Origin: Ferrimonas sediminicola
GTDB taxonomy: Bacteria; Pseudomonadota; Gammaproteobacteria; Enterobacterales; Shewanellaceae
DNA length: 64,000 nucleotides
NCBI RefSeq assembly: GCF_005116715.1
Contig: NZ_SWCI01000016.1
Location: 1-64,000 of the forward strand
Reading direction: 5' to 3'
Shown in pieces: positions 19,231-33,073 of the stretch. A program made the position numbers and the translations under genes. How positions within the stretch are numbered: the stretch's first letter is position 1; each line of letters begins with the position of its first letter. Under the pieces are notes generated by a model. The model saw only the letters and a program-made list of their open reading frames with translations. It had not been told where the DNA came from and did no database searches.

Positions 19231-20549
19231 CAGGCCAGCCCAAGGTCCCGGGTCAGGTTTTCGATTCGGTCGCCATGGACCACCACATCGTCTTCGATGC
19301 GAATGCCGCCATAGGGGCGCAACTCATCGATCACCGAGGTGTTGAGCATCCCCTTGGCGCTGTCACTCAGGCCACTCAGCAGGGAATCAATAACATAGAG
19401 GCCGGGCTCAATGGTCAGTACCATGCCAGGCTCCAGGATGCGGGTGCAGCGCAGGGCCGGATGCGCCTCGGGCGCCGCCATATGGGCCCCCTGCTCATCC
19501 TGCATGAAGCCACCCACATCGTGAACCTGCAAGCCAATCTGGTGGCCCAGACCATGGGGGAAGAAAGCCGCGGTCACCCCGTCGGCAATCAACGCCTCAG
19601 CGGATCCCCGTGCCAACCCGAAACGGCTGAGCAGCTCGGCCACCCGGCGGTGCATATCCAGGTGCAGTTCGGTATAAGCCATTCCCGGCCTGATGGTGTC
19701 GATGATCGCCAGCTGCTGCTCATTCATGGCCGCCACCAGCTCGGCAAAACGGCTGCCGGACTCAAAGGCGTAGGTCCGGGTAATGTCGGATGCATAGCCG
19801 TGGAAGCTGGCACCGGCATCCAGCAGGAAGCTGCGCAGCTGTTTCGGCGCAACCCGCTCCAGGGCAGTGTAATGCAGGATGGCGCTGTTCTCGTTAAGGG
19901 CAACGATGTTGCCGTAGGGCACCTCGTTTTCCCCCTGGGCGGTGGCGCTCAGGTAGGCCAACTGAATATCGAACTCGCTCTTCTGACCGAAGAAGGCATC
20001 ACGGGCCGCCTCATGGCCGCATACGGCGATCTCACTGGCAATGCGCATGCAGGCCAGCTCATAATCGGTCTTATAGGCACGGTGGTAGTGCAGGTAGTCC
20101 ATCACCGGCTGAGGGTTCACCTCTCCCATGCCCCATTGACTCGCCAGCTCGGTAGGCTCGCCAATAAAGGCATAGGCGGACAGGTTGTCGGGCAGCAAGG
20201 CTCTCGCCTGTTCCGGTTTCTCTATCACCTTGATGTCAAACGCATCGGTCCAGAATCCCTGAGGCAGCGGCGGTACCTTGTGCCAGAAGTCCACAGGACG
20301 GTAGAACAGCAGGGTCGGCCTCTCTGAAGGACGAATCAGCAACACACAGTGAGGATTGTCGGTCACCGGCACCCAGTGTTTGAAATGGGGGTTGGCCTTG
20401 AACGGGTAATCCATGTCATCCAGGAAGATTCTCTGGGGCACACCGGCGTGAATCACCAACCCCTGCAGCCCTTCCCTGTCCAGCAGGGTTTCTGTGCGTC
20501 GGGTCAGGGTGGCCAGGTGATCCTGATAGAGGGGAGCGAAACGGTCCAT
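19230..20549 (-). CDS. pepQ: Xaa-Pro dipeptidase
   Basis: PepQ (prolidase) cleaves dipeptides with C-terminal proline. The 439-aa protein has the pita-bread metal site: DAGASFHGYASDITRTY (two Asp), HGLGHQIGLQVHD (His), TIEPGLYV (Glu) and GGIRIEDDVVV (Glu). I placed the start at ATG 20549, preceded by an AGAGAG ribosome site and matching the E. coli length of 443; a longer reading to 20639 is not family-like. It heads the pepQ-yigZ-trkH-hemG operon and is divergent from fadB, as in E. coli. Confidence 0.96.
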   Translation of the reverse strand: MDRFAPLYQDHLATLTRRTETLLDREGLQGLVIHAGVPQRIFLDDMDYPFKANPHFKHWVPVTDNPHCVLLIRPSERPTLLFYRPVDFWHKVPPLPQGFWTDAFDIKVIEKPEQARALLPDNLSAYAFIGEPTELASQWGMGEVNPQPVMDYLHYHRAYKTDYELACMRIASEIAVCGHEAARDAFFGQKSEFDIQLAYLSATAQGENEVPYGNIVALNENSAILHYTALERVAPKQLRSFLLDAGASFHGYASDITRTYAFESGSRFAELVAAMNEQQLAIIDTIRPGMAYTELHLDMHRRVAELLSRFGLARGSAEALIADGVTAAFFPHGLGHQIGLQVHDVGGFMQDEQGAHMAAPEAHPALRCTRILEPGMVLTIEPGLYVIDSLLSGLSDSAKGMLNTSVIDELRPYGGIRIEDDVVVHGDRIENLTRDLGLA

Positions 20550-20603
20550 GACTCTCTCTGTTGTTGTGATAGTGATCTGTGGCGGCAGTGTAACACAGTC
20601 CCC

Positions 20604-20630
20604 GTGGCAGCTCAGGAACTGAGCAGCCAC
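20604..20630. repeat. Inverted repeat in the pepQ-fadB divergent region
   Basis: Two 12-nt arms (GTGGCAGCTCAG, 20604-20615; CTGAGCAGCCAC, 20619-20630) flank a GAA centre, with a single A-A mismatch. A further copy of the outer sequence (ATCTGTGGC at 20575-20583 against GCCACAGAT at 20626-20634) can form an alternative pairing. There is no T tract, so it is more likely an operator or RNA structure than a terminator. Confidence 0.55.
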
Positions 20631-20635
20631 AGATA

Positions 20636-20652
20636 TCAAACAGGTGTTTTAA
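20636..20652. promoter_or_regulatory. Candidate PsrA-type operator upstream of fadBA
   Basis: CAAAC-AGGT-GTTTT (20637-20650) nearly matches the G/CAAAC-N(2-4)-GTTTG/C palindrome reported for PsrA, the fatty-acid-responsive repressor that replaces FadR in Shewanella-like bacteria. It is 94 bp upstream of fadB. Assignment rests on one half-site mismatch and on the known regulon. Confidence 0.45.
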
Positions 20653-20745
20653 ATAGGTGTTGCAATTTACTGTGACGCAGGACACACTTTGAGTAATCGG
20701 TCACCAAATCGGACGTGACCCCCCGCGGTAAAAAGGAAACCAAGC

Positions 20746-24074
<3,329 letters not shown>

Positions 24075-24092
24075 AGAACCCGTCCTACCTCA

Positions 24093-24118
24093 GGGGAAGC
24101 ATCCGCTTCCCCTTTTTT
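24093..24118 (+). terminator. Terminator of fadBA
   Basis: GGGGAAGC and GCTTCCCC arms (24093-24100, 24105-24112) with a 4-nt loop are followed by six T, 18 bp past the fadA stop. Confidence 0.9.
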
Positions 24119-24220
24119 GTGATCCCTCTGCACAAATTATGTTCAGCTGGCCGCCATCTCTTGCGTCATCACACCAGCGGCGTATCATTACCGCCCTGTT
24201 TATTGAATCTGGTAGACCCC

Positions 24221-24466
24221 ATGTCCGACACCTTTGCCGACGCCAAACACACCCTGGATGCCATCGGGCTGCGCTGCCCGGAACCAGTAATGATGGTGCG
24301 TAAGACGGTCCGCAACATGGCCCAGGGCGAAACCCTGCTGATCACCGCCGATGATCCCTCCACCACCCGGGACATCCCCAGTTTCTGTCGCTTTATGGAC
24401 CACACCCTGGTGGCCTGCCAGACCGACCAGGCGCCCTATCAGTACCTGATCCGCAAAGGCGGTTAG
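24221..24466 (+). CDS. tusA: Sulfurtransferase TusA
   Basis: TusA accepts sulfane sulfur from IscS and passes it to TusD for 2-thiouridine formation at tRNA wobble positions. The 81-aa protein has the CPxP motif with catalytic C19 ([10 protein letters not shown]), and the length equals that of E. coli TusA. The ATG at 24221 is the family start; the longer open frame upstream crosses the fadA terminator and is not coding. It is monocistronic with its own terminator. Confidence 0.96.
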   Translation: MSDTFADAKHTLDAIGLRCPEPVMMVRKTVRNMAQGETLLITADDPSTTRDIPSFCRFMDHTLVACQTDQAPYQYLIRKGG

Positions 24467-24486
24467 GGGGAAACACACTCCCTTGC

Positions 24487-24514
24487 AAAAAAGCCGTTTA
24501 TCACGGCTTTTTTT
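24487..24514 (+). terminator. Terminator of tusA
   Basis: AAAGCCGT and ACGGCTTT arms around TTATC are followed by a run of T; the A run on the left makes it potentially bidirectional. The following 24515-24685 holds no recognisable feature. Confidence 0.85.
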
Positions 24515-24685
24515 GTGCCTGCTCAACAAAACCACCAACCACACTCCAGTATTGAGCACCATAAATGGCAGATCTGGGGCACACCAGAGAATCCCCCTGA
24601 ACCGCCAACGACTCCTTGGTATTCACCACCCCGGCCATTCAGTAGACTCGGTCTCCAGCGAATAAAGACAAAGACAGGGAACCCT

Positions 24686-27600
24686 ATGTCAGCTCTCAAA
24701 CCCCTCTATGCCGCCCTGCTGGCGGTCGGACTGGCCTGCACCGGAGCAACCCTGGCCGAAGACTCCCCCGGCTGGAACGTCAATCAGCCCCAAGGGCCTC
24801 TGCAGACGATCAGCATCGATGTCACCCAGGGTACCTGGATGAACCTGGACATCAGTCCGGACGGTAAGATCCTGGTGTTCGACCTGCTTGGGGACATCTA
24901 CGCCATGCCGATAGCCGGAGGGGAAGCTACCCCGCTGATAAAGGGGATCGCCTGGCACATGCAGCCCAGATTCAGCCCCGACGGCAACTACATCGCCTTT
25001 ACCTCGGATCAGGATGGCGGCGATAATCTGTGGCTCATGAAGGCGGACGGCAGCGACCCACGACCGGTCACCGAGGAGTCGTTCCGGCTGCTCAACAGCC
25101 CCGCCTGGAGCCCCGACAGCCAGTACCTGGTGGGACGCAAGCACTTCACCGCCGCCCGCAGTCTTGGCGCCGGCGAGGTGTGGATGTACCACATCCAGGG
25201 CGGTGAGGGGATCCCCCTGACCGACCGTCCCAATGACCAGAAGGATCTCGGCGAGCCGGCGTTCTCCCCGGACGGGCGTTATATCTACTTTTCCCAGGAC
25301 GCCACCCCGGGCAAGACCTTCCACTACTCCAAGGACTCGGTGCAGGGGATCTACAAGATCAAGCGCTACGACCGCCACAGCGGCGAAATCGAAGTGCTGC
25401 TCAGCGGCACCGGCGGCGCCATCCGCCCCACCCCAAGTCCAGATGGCAAGACTTTAGCCTACATCAGCCGAGACGGTTTCCAGTCCAGCCTCTTTCTCTA
25501 TGACCTGGCCTCAGGAGAAAAACGCAAGGTGTACGACCGGCTGGACCGGGACATGCAGGAAACCTGGGCCATTCACGGCGTCTATCCCACCCTGTCCTGG
25601 ACCCCGGACAGTGGCAGCCTGCTGTTCTGGGCCAGCGGCAAGATCCACAGGCTGGACATCGACACTGGTGACAGCCAGGTGATCCCCTTCCACGTCAATA
25701 CCACTAAACAGGTGCAGCCTGCGGTGCGCTTTGCCCAGCAGCTCGATCCAGAGCAATTCCAAGTGAAGATGCTACGCCAGGTGCAGGTCTCTCCCGATGG
25801 CAGCCGAGTGGTGTTTGAAGCCCTGGGTAAACTGTGGCAACGCAGCCTGCCAAACGGCAAACCCAAGCGCCTGACCCGTCAGCAAGACGCCTTCGAGCTG
25901 TTCCCCCGTTTCTCCCGCGATGGCAAGTCTCTGGTGTTCGTCACCTGGCAGGATGACAAACAGGGCGCCATCAAGGTGATGAATCTGCGCCGGGGTAAGA
26001 TCACCACCCTGAGCGAGGAACCGGGCAAGTACGTGGAACCCGCCTTCAGCCCGGATGGCAACAGCGTGGTGTTCCGTAAAGCGACCGGCGGTTACATCAC
26101 CTCCCCCACCTGGGACAGAGACCCCGGCATCTACACCATCCCGGTCAAAGGCGGCGTCCCCCGACTGGTCAGCGACAGCGGCAGCATGCCTCACTTCGGC
26201 GCCAATTCAGACAGGCTGTTTCTCACCGACCTGGCAGAGGGCAAACCCGCCCTGGTCTCCATCAACCTCCATGGGTTCGACAAGCGGGTGCACTTTACTT
26301 CCGACCACGCCACCGAGTTCCACGTCTCTCCTGATGGTCAGCGCTTGGCCTTCGCCGAGCGGTTCAAGGTGTTTGTCACCCCCTTCGGCCAGCATGGTGA
26401 AACCCTGCACATCGGCCCGGATGGCGGCGGGCTGCCGGTAAAGCAGCTTTATCAGCGAGCCGGCGAGAACATCAACTGGAGCGGCGACAGTCAGTCTATC
26501 TACTGGTCCCTGGGGCCAGAGTTGTACCAGGTGGGCATCTCCGAGCTCTTTACTCCAGGTTTCGAGGGTGACACTCAGGCTCAGATGACCGAGATCGGCT
26601 TTAGCTCGGACACCTATGTTCCACGTGGAACCTTGGCCTTCACCGGCGGCCGCATCATCACCATGGACGGGGATAAGGTCATCGAAGATGGTGTGGTGGT
26701 GGTGAAAGACAACACCATCGTCGCCGTAGGCCAGCGCAGCGACGTTCCAGTTCCCGAGGATGCCCAGGTGATCGACATCCAGGGTAAGACCCTGATGCCC
26801 GGCCTCTTCGATGCCCACGCCCACGGAGGCCAGGGCAACAATGAGATCATCCCCAGGCAGAACCGCATCAACTACGCCAGCCTGGCCCTGGGGGTCACCA
26901 GCATCCACGACCCCTCCAACGACACCACCGAGGTGTTCTCCGCCAGCGAACTGCAGAAGGCGGGCGAAGTCACCGGCCCCCGCATCTTCTCCACCGGCAC
27001 CATCCTCTATGGCGCCGACATCCCGGGCTACACCTCCCATGTGGACAGCCTGGAGGACGCCAAATTTCACCTGGAGCGGCTGAAGAAGGTGGGCGCCTTC
27101 TCGGTGAAAAGTTACAACCAACCGCGTCGGAACCAGCGCCAGCAGATCATCGCCGCCGCCCGCGAGCTGGAGATGATGGTGGTTCCCGAAGGGGGCAGCC
27201 TGCTGCAGCATAACCTGTCGATGATCGCCGATGGCCACACCGGCGTGGAACACGCCATACCCGTGGCTGCGGTCTATGACGACATCAAGCAGTTCTGGAG
27301 CCAGACCGAAGTCGGTTACACCCCCACCCTGGTGGTTGCCTATGGCGGCATCTGGGGTGAAAACTACTGGTATGACAAGACCGAAGTGTGGAAGCACCCC
27401 CGCCTGGCCAGGTACGTCCCCCAGGAGATTCTCCACCCCAGATCCATGCGCCGCACCACGGCGCCGGATGAGCATTACAACCACTTCAATGTAGCCCGAG
27501 TAGCCAATGAGCTTGGCCTGCTGGGTGTTCATGCCAATATCGGTGCCCACGGCCAGCGCGAAAGCCTCGGGGCCCATTGGGAGATCTGGATGTTCGCCCA

Positions 27601-27862
27601 GGGAGGAATGAGCAACCTGGAGGCCCTCAAGACCGCCACCATCAACCCGGCGATGCACTTCGGCATGGACCATCAGCTGGGCAGTATTGAGCCCGGAAAG
27701 CTGGCGGACCTGATCGTTATCGACGGCAACCCACTGGAGAACATCCGCCACAGCGACAGGGTGACCCACACCATGGTGGGCGGCCGACTCTATGACGCCG
27801 AATCGATGAATGAGCTCAATGGGCGCAAGCGGGAAAGAGCCCCCTTCTACTTTGAAAAGTAG
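24686..27862 (+). CDS. Exported TolB-like beta-propeller/amidohydrolase fusion protein
   Basis: The 1058-aa protein has a Sec signal peptide (about 1-25, ending ATLAED). Residues about 45-660 form repeated PD40/WD40-like blades (many copies of a F-S-P-D-G pattern), as in TolB and tricorn proteases. Residues about 665-1050 form an amidohydrolase domain with the metal motif H711-A-H713 in GLFDAHAHGG, later conserved His residues, and a C-terminal GSIEPGKLADLIVIDGNPL. This architecture occurs in periplasmic imidazolonepropionase/prolidase-like hydrolases of marine gammaproteobacteria; the substrate cannot be assigned. A parS site lies inside the coding sequence. It is monocistronic with a strong terminator. 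Confidence 0.88.
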   Translation: MSALKPLYAALLAVGLACTGATLAEDSPGWNVNQPQGPLQTISIDVTQGTWMNLDISPDGKILVFDLLGDIYAMPIAGGEATPLIKGIAWHMQPRFSPDGNYIAFTSDQDGGDNLWLMKADGSDPRPVTEESFRLLNSPAWSPDSQYLVGRKHFTAARSLGAGEVWMYHIQGGEGIPLTDRPNDQKDLGEPAFSPDGRYIYFSQDATPGKTFHYSKDSVQGIYKIKRYDRHSGEIEVLLSGTGGAIRPTPSPDGKTLAYISRDGFQSSLFLYDLASGEKRKVYDRLDRDMQETWAIHGVYPTLSWTPDSGSLLFWASGKIHRLDIDTGDSQVIPFHVNTTKQVQPAVRFAQQLDPEQFQVKMLRQVQVSPDGSRVVFEALGKLWQRSLPNGKPKRLTRQQDAFELFPRFSRDGKSLVFVTWQDDKQGAIKVMNLRRGKITTLSEEPGKYVEPAFSPDGNSVVFRKATGGYITSPTWDRDPGIYTIPVKGGVPRLVSDSGSMPHFGANSDRLFLTDLAEGKPALVSINLHGFDKRVHFTSDHATEFHVSPDGQRLAFAERFKVFVTPFGQHGETLHIGPDGGGLPVKQLYQRAGENINWSGDSQSIYWSLGPELYQVGISELFTPGFEGDTQAQMTEIGFSSDTYVPRGTLAFTGGRIITMDGDKVIEDGVVVVKDNTIVAVGQRSDVPVPEDAQVIDIQGKTLMPGLFDAHAHGGQGNNEIIPRQNRINYASLALGVTSIHDPSNDTTEVFSASELQKAGEVTGPRIFSTGTILYGADIPGYTSHVDSLEDAKFHLERLKKVGAFSVKSYNQPRRNQRQQIIAAARELEMMVVPEGGSLLQHNLSMIADGHTGVEHAIPVAAVYDDIKQFWSQTEVGYTPTLVVAYGGIWGENYWYDKTEVWKHPRLARYVPQEILHPRSMRRTTAPDEHYNHFNVARVANELGLLGVHANIGAHGQRESLGAHWEIWMFAQGGMSNLEALKTATINPAMHFGMDHQLGSIEPGKLADLIVIDGNPLENIRHSDRVTHTMVGGRLYDAESMNELNGRKRERAPFYFEK
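26617..26632. promoter_or_regulatory. parS site 1 (inside amidohydrolase gene)
   Basis: TGTTCCACGTGGAACC matches the ParB-binding parS palindrome at 15 of 16 positions. It is in frame-neutral coding sequence, 17 kb left of oriC. Confidence 0.85.
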
Positions 27863-27878
27863 AGACTCAGACTAAGAC

Positions 27879-27907
27879 GAGAGGGCTCATCTGAGCCCTC
27901 TCTTTTT
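27879..27907 (+). terminator. Terminator of the amidohydrolase gene
   Basis: GAGAGGGCTCA and TGAGCCCTCTC arms (27879-27889, 27892-27902) are followed by TTTTT, 17 bp past the stop. The convergent tag gene ends 3 bp further right. Confidence 0.9.
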
Positions 27908-27909
27908 GG

Positions 27910-28488
27910 CTATCTTGCCAACGTCAGGCAGTCCTCATAGGAGGGACAGGTCACCAGATGGTCATTGACCATTCCCACCGCCTGCATAAAGGCGTAGCAG
28001 ATGGTGGTTCCTACGAAAGAGAACCCCGCTTTTTTAAGTGCCTTGCTCATGGCGTCCGATTCCGGACTGGAAGTGGGGTAAGGCTGACCCGGCTCCAAGG
28101 CATTCACCAGAGTCTTATGGCCGGTAAAGGACCAGAGAAACTCTGAAAAGTCGATGCCCTGCTCCTGCATTGTCAGGTAGGCCCGGGCGTTCTTGATGAT
28201 GGAGTTCACCTTGAGTCGGTTGCGGACGATGCCCGGGTCCAACAACAACTCCTCGACCCTCTCCTCATCGAACAGGGCGATGCGCGCCGGCTCGAACTGC
28301 TCAAACACCTCGTAATAGCGCGGCGTCTTGCGCAAGATAATCAGCCAGGAGAGTCCCGCCTGTTGACCATCCAGGCACAATTTGGCAAAGAGTTCCCGAC
28401 CATCGGTGACCGGCCTGCCCCACTGAGTGTCGTGATACTCGACATATTGGGGGTCCTCTCCACACCAGGAGCAACGTTGCTTATCCAT
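27910..28488 (-). CDS. tag: DNA-3-methyladenine glycosylase I
   Basis: Tag excises 3-methyladenine from alkylated DNA. The 192-aa protein has the structural zinc ligands C6, H19, H177 and C181, at the E. coli spacing (C4/H17/H175/C179). The HhH-like core includes LFAKLCLDGQQAGLSWLIILRK, and the WSFTGHKTLVN segment follows. It is divergent from glyQ, an arrangement also known in Vibrio, Shewanella and Pseudomonas. Confidence 0.97.
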   Translation of the reverse strand: MDKQRCSWCGEDPQYVEYHDTQWGRPVTDGRELFAKLCLDGQQAGLSWLIILRKTPRYYEVFEQFEPARIALFDEERVEELLLDPGIVRNRLKVNSIIKNARAYLTMQEQGIDFSEFLWSFTGHKTLVNALEPGQPYPTSSPESDAMSKALKKAGFSFVGTTICYAFMQAVGMVNDHLVTCPSYEDCLTLAR

Positions 28489-28610
28489 CGATTCCCTATT
28501 CCTTACTCAAGACGACAAAATTTAGCCTACATACCCGGCCCCTAGGAAGGTATACTATTGCCCATTTCGCGCAAGTTTCACGCCATTTAGACGTATCCAG
28601 GTGATACCCC

Positions 28611-29522
<912 letters not shown>

Positions 29523-29528
29523 GAGACA

Positions 29529-31601
29529 ATGGCTACTGAAACATTTCTGGTAGAGCTGGGCACCGAAGAGCTGCCACCAAAGGCACTGCGACAGCTGGGC
29601 GAAGCGTTTCGCGACAACCTGGTGGAGCTGCTGGCCAAGGCGGAACTGCCCCATGGTCAGGTTGAGTGGTTCGCCTCCCCTCGTCGGCTGGCGGTGAAGA
29701 TCGCTGAGATGACTCTTTCCCAGGCGGACAAGGTGGTTGAGAAGCGCGGTCCCGCGGTGAAGGCCGCTTTCGACGCCGATGGCAACCCCACCAAGGCCGC
29801 AGAAGGCTGGGCCCGAAGCAACGGCATCACCGTTGCCGAGGCCGACCGCATGGTCACCGACAAGGGTGAGTGGCTGCTGCACAAGGCCGAGGCTAAGGGC
29901 CAGGGCGCCGACGCCCTGCTGCCACAGCTGGTCAAGGAAGCCCTTTCCAAGCTGCCCATCCCCAAGGCGATGCGCTGGGGCAGCTCCGAGACTCAGTTTA
30001 TCCGCCCTGTGCACACCCTGACTCTGCTGCTGGGTAACACCTCCCTGGACGCCGAAATCCTGGATGTGAAGAGTGGCCTGACCCTTCAGGGTCACCGTTT
30101 CATGGGCCAGCAAACCCTGACCATTGCCGACGCGGAGCAGTACCCTGCTCTGCTCGAGGAGCAGGGTAAGGTGATTGCCGACTACGAGGCGCGTAAAGCC
30201 AAGATCAAGGCCGACCTGACCGCCGCCGCGGCTGAGATTGGCGGTAACCCGGACATGGATGATGAACTGCTGGAGGAGGTTACCTCTCTGGTAGAGTGGC
30301 CGGTGGTGATGATGGCCTCCTTCGAAGAGAAGTTCCTCAATGTGCCTGCCGAAGCCCTGGTGTACACCATGAAGGGGGATCAGAAGTACTTCCCCCTCTA
30401 CGATAACGACGGCAAGCTGATGCCCCGTTTCCTGTTCGTCGCCAACGTGGATTCCAAGGATCCCCGCCAGGTGATTGAGGGCAACGAGAAGGTGGTCCGC
30501 CCCCGCCTGGCCGACGCCGAGTTCTTCTTCGAAACCGACAAGAAGCAGCAACTGGTCGATCAGCTGCCCCGCTTGCAGAATGTGCTGTTCCAAAAGCAGT
30601 TGGGAACCCTGCGCGACAAGACCGACCGCATCCTGGCCCTGTCCGAGTACATCGCCGGCCAGATCGGCGCCAACACCGAGCATGCCGCCCGCGCTGGCCT
30701 GCTGTGTAAGTGCGACCTGATGACCTCCATGGTGTTCGAGTTCACCGACACCCAGGGGATCATGGGGATGCACTACGCCCGCCACGACGGCGAAGCGGAG
30801 GAGGTGGCAGTAGCCCTGAACGAGCAGTACATGCCCCGCTACAGCGGCGACGACCTGCCCGCCTCCGGCGTGGCCCAGGCCCTGGCCCTGGCCGACAAGA
30901 TGGACACCCTGGTGGGCATCTTCGGCATCGGCCAGGCCCCCAAAGGCGCCGCCGACCCCTTCGCCCTGCGCCGCGCCGCCATCGGCGCCCTGCGCATCAT
31001 CGTGGAGAAGGCCCTGCCCCTGGATCTGGCCGACCTCATCGCCAAGGCCCAGGAGCTGTTCGCCGACAGGCTGACCAACGACAAGGTAGCCGACGACGTG
31101 CTGGAGTTCATGCTGGGCCGTTTCCGCGCCTGGTATCAGGATGAGGGCTACCCCGTCGACGTGATTCAGGCAGTGCTGGCCCTGCGCCCCAGCCGTCCAC
31201 TTGAGTTTGACCGCCGGGTGAAGGCGGTTCAGGCTTTCCGTCAGCTGGATGCTGCCCAGGCCCTGGCCGCCGCCAACAAGCGCGTCGGCAACATCCTGGC
31301 CAAGTCCGATGTCGCCATCGCCGACCACATCAACGAGGCCCTGATGCAGGAAGCCGCTGAGCGGGCCCTGGCGGCCGCCATCGCCACAACCAAGGGCAAG
31401 GTGGAACCACTGTTTGCCCAGGGCAACTACGGCGATGCCCTGGCGATTCTGGCCGGTCTGCGTGACACCATCGACAACTTCTTCGAGGAGGTGATGGTGA
31501 ACGCCGAAGATCCCGCCTTGAAGGCCAATCGTCTGGCCATGCTGAAACAGCTGCGCGGCCTGTTCATGCAGGCTGCCGACATCTCCCTGCTGCAGCAGTA
31601 A
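29529..31601 (+). CDS. glyS: Glycine-tRNA ligase beta subunit
   Basis: GlyS provides tRNA binding for glycyl-tRNA synthetase. The 690-aa protein starts [20 protein letters not shown], typical of the family. It has the central HD-like region ([28 protein letters not shown] and [10 protein letters not shown]) and a C-terminal anticodon-binding domain of DALR type ([22 protein letters not shown]). Length equals E. coli GlyS (689). It is co-transcribed with glyQ and ends at a clear terminator. Confidence 0.98.
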   Translation: MATETFLVELGTEELPPKALRQLGEAFRDNLVELLAKAELPHGQVEWFASPRRLAVKIAEMTLSQADKVVEKRGPAVKAAFDADGNPTKAAEGWARSNGITVAEADRMVTDKGEWLLHKAEAKGQGADALLPQLVKEALSKLPIPKAMRWGSSETQFIRPVHTLTLLLGNTSLDAEILDVKSGLTLQGHRFMGQQTLTIADAEQYPALLEEQGKVIADYEARKAKIKADLTAAAAEIGGNPDMDDELLEEVTSLVEWPVVMMASFEEKFLNVPAEALVYTMKGDQKYFPLYDNDGKLMPRFLFVANVDSKDPRQVIEGNEKVVRPRLADAEFFFETDKKQQLVDQLPRLQNVLFQKQLGTLRDKTDRILALSEYIAGQIGANTEHAARAGLLCKCDLMTSMVFEFTDTQGIMGMHYARHDGEAEEVAVALNEQYMPRYSGDDLPASGVAQALALADKMDTLVGIFGIGQAPKGAADPFALRRAAIGALRIIVEKALPLDLADLIAKAQELFADRLTNDKVADDVLEFMLGRFRAWYQDEGYPVDVIQAVLALRPSRPLEFDRRVKAVQAFRQLDAAQALAAANKRVGNILAKSDVAIADHINEALMQEAAERALAAAIATTKGKVEPLFAQGNYGDALAILAGLRDTIDNFFEEVMVNAEDPALKANRLAMLKQLRGLFMQAADISLLQQ

Positions 31602-31622
31602 GACGCGGTTTCAGTTGACTAA

Positions 31623-31650
31623 AGGGGTGCCGAGTGGGCGCCCCTTTTTT
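31623..31650 (+). terminator. Terminator of glyQS
   Basis: AGGGGTGCC and GGCGCCCCT arms (one T-G pair) around GAGT are followed by a T run. Confidence 0.88.
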
Positions 31651-31708
31651 AATTGTTCCAGATCAGGAACGCTGTGTTCTATCGAATGTTGTTGTTTTTG
31701 GCGCAACT

Positions 31709-31723
31709 CGACATAGAATGTCG
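31709..31723. repeat. Short dyad in the guaC upstream region
   Basis: CGACAT-AGA-ATGTCG is a perfect 6+6 inverted repeat 105 bp before the guaC start. It could be an operator or a leader hairpin. The rest of 31651-31827 shows nothing else I recognise. Confidence 0.35.
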
Positions 31724-31827
31724 AAAACCGGTGCGTACGACCAATTTCATGGGTCAGTGTATCGGTGCTTTCCTCAAAAGATCCCACCGATTCCTCCCCC
31801 CAATTTCGTAGTATTCGGGAATCGATC

Positions 31828-32865
31828 ATGCATATTGAAGCTGACATCAAACTGGGTTTTAAAGACGTCCTGTTCCGCCCCAAGCGCTCAACTCTGGCCA
31901 GCCGTTCCCAGGTCAACATTGAACGTACCTTTATCTTCAAACACGCCCCTCAGCCCTGGACAGGCGTCCCGATCATCGCCGCCAACATGGATACTGTGGG
32001 TACCTTCGAGATGGCCGAAGCCCTGGCCCACCATAAGATGCTCTGTGCCATTCACAAGCACTACAGCGAAGAGGAGTGGCAGCAGTGGCTGGCGGACAAG
32101 GACACCAGCTTATATGAGCACATCATGGTCTCTACCGGCGTCTCCGACAACGACTTCGGTAAACTGCAACGACTGCTGTGTCAGCACCCCGGCCTGCGCT
32201 TTGTCTGTATCGACGTGGCCAATGGCTATCAGCAGAGCTTCGTCGACTTCGTCCGCAAGGTGCGTCAGCACTACCCTGACAAGGTAATCGTCGCCGGTAA
32301 CGTGGTCACCGGCGAGATGGTGGAGGAGCTGCTGATCAGCGGTGCCGACATCGTCAAGGTCGGCATCGGCCCAGGCTCGGTCTGCACCACCAGGGTAAAG
32401 ACCGGCGTCGGCTACCCTCAGCTCTCGGCAGTGATCGAGTGTGCCGATGCGGCTCATGGGCTGGGCGGGCAGATCATCAGCGACGGCGGCTGTACCTGTG
32501 CCGGTGACGTTTCCAAGGCCTTCGGCAGCGGCGCCGACTTTGTTATGATCGGTGGCATGTTTGCCGGGCACGATCAGAGTGGCGGAGAAGCGGTCGAGAG
32601 GGAGGGCAAGCAGTATCGCGCCTTCTACGGAATGAGTTCCACCACCGCCATGGGTAAGTACGCCGGCGGCGTCGCCAACTATCGCGCTTCAGAGGGGAAG
32701 ACGGTGATGGTGCCCTACCGCGGAGATGTGGAAGCCACCATCCAGGACATCTTGGGAGGCGTGCGCTCCACCTGCACCTATGTGGGTGCCGCCAAGCTGA
32801 AGGAGCTGTCAAAACGTACCACCTTCATCCGGGTCCAGGAACAGGAGAACCGCGTCTTTACCTAA
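31828..32865 (+). CDS. guaC: GMP reductase
   Basis: GuaC converts GMP to IMP with NADPH, in purine salvage. The 345-aa TIM-barrel protein starts [22 protein letters not shown] and has the catalytic cysteine in [15 protein letters not shown] and the phosphate-binding IISDGGCT region, as in E. coli GuaC (347 aa). A 21-residue in-frame extension upstream lacks similarity and was excluded. A perfect parS palindrome begins one base after its stop codon. Confidence 0.97.
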   Translation: MHIEADIKLGFKDVLFRPKRSTLASRSQVNIERTFIFKHAPQPWTGVPIIAANMDTVGTFEMAEALAHHKMLCAIHKHYSEEEWQQWLADKDTSLYEHIMVSTGVSDNDFGKLQRLLCQHPGLRFVCIDVANGYQQSFVDFVRKVRQHYPDKVIVAGNVVTGEMVEELLISGADIVKVGIGPGSVCTTRVKTGVGYPQLSAVIECADAAHGLGGQIISDGGCTCAGDVSKAFGSGADFVMIGGMFAGHDQSGGEAVEREGKQYRAFYGMSSTTAMGKYAGGVANYRASEGKTVMVPYRGDVEATIQDILGGVRSTCTYVGAAKLKELSKRTTFIRVQEQENRVFT

Positions 32866-32881
32866 TGTTCCACGTGGAACA
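32866..32881. promoter_or_regulatory. parS site 2 (perfect palindrome)
   Basis: TGTTCCACGTGGAACA is a perfect 16-bp palindrome and identical to the parS sequence described for Pseudomonas ParB. It directly abuts the guaC stop codon, 11 kb left of oriC. Confidence 0.93.
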
Positions 32882-32892
32882 CTGATCATTAT

Positions 32893-32917
32893 AAAGGGGG
32901 CACTCTCGTCCCCCTTT
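32893..32917. terminator. Hairpin after guaC
   Basis: AAAGGGGG and CCCCCTTT arms with a 9-nt loop lie between parS sites 2 and 3. The T tract is short, so it is a moderate terminator for guaC and possibly bidirectional. Confidence 0.65.
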
Positions 32918-32944
32918 CCATATTTCTACCTCAGCCGACTCCCA

Positions 32945-32960
32945 TGTTCCACGTGGAACA
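32945..32960. promoter_or_regulatory. parS site 3 (perfect palindrome)
   Basis: This is a second exact TGTTCCACGTGGAACA, 79 bp from site 2, in the intergenic region between the convergent guaC and gyrB units. Confidence 0.93.
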
Positions 32961-33073
32961 CTCTTGGACCAGCCCGCTGTGTCACCAAACTACCCCCTAA
33001 AGTGACTCGTAGCCTTGGGCGACAGACAGTCACTCACACCCGGGCTTCAGGCCACAGCTCTCATGAAAAGACA

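Noticed and set aside
24515-24685. Extension of the amidohydrolase frame upstream of 24686
   Set aside because: The extension is Pro/Thr-rich, lacks a signal peptide and begins at the tusA terminator, while ATG 24686 gives a clear signal peptide.
27241-27256. CGTGGAACACG as another possible parS
   Set aside because: It lacks the central CACGTG and only one half resembles the motif.
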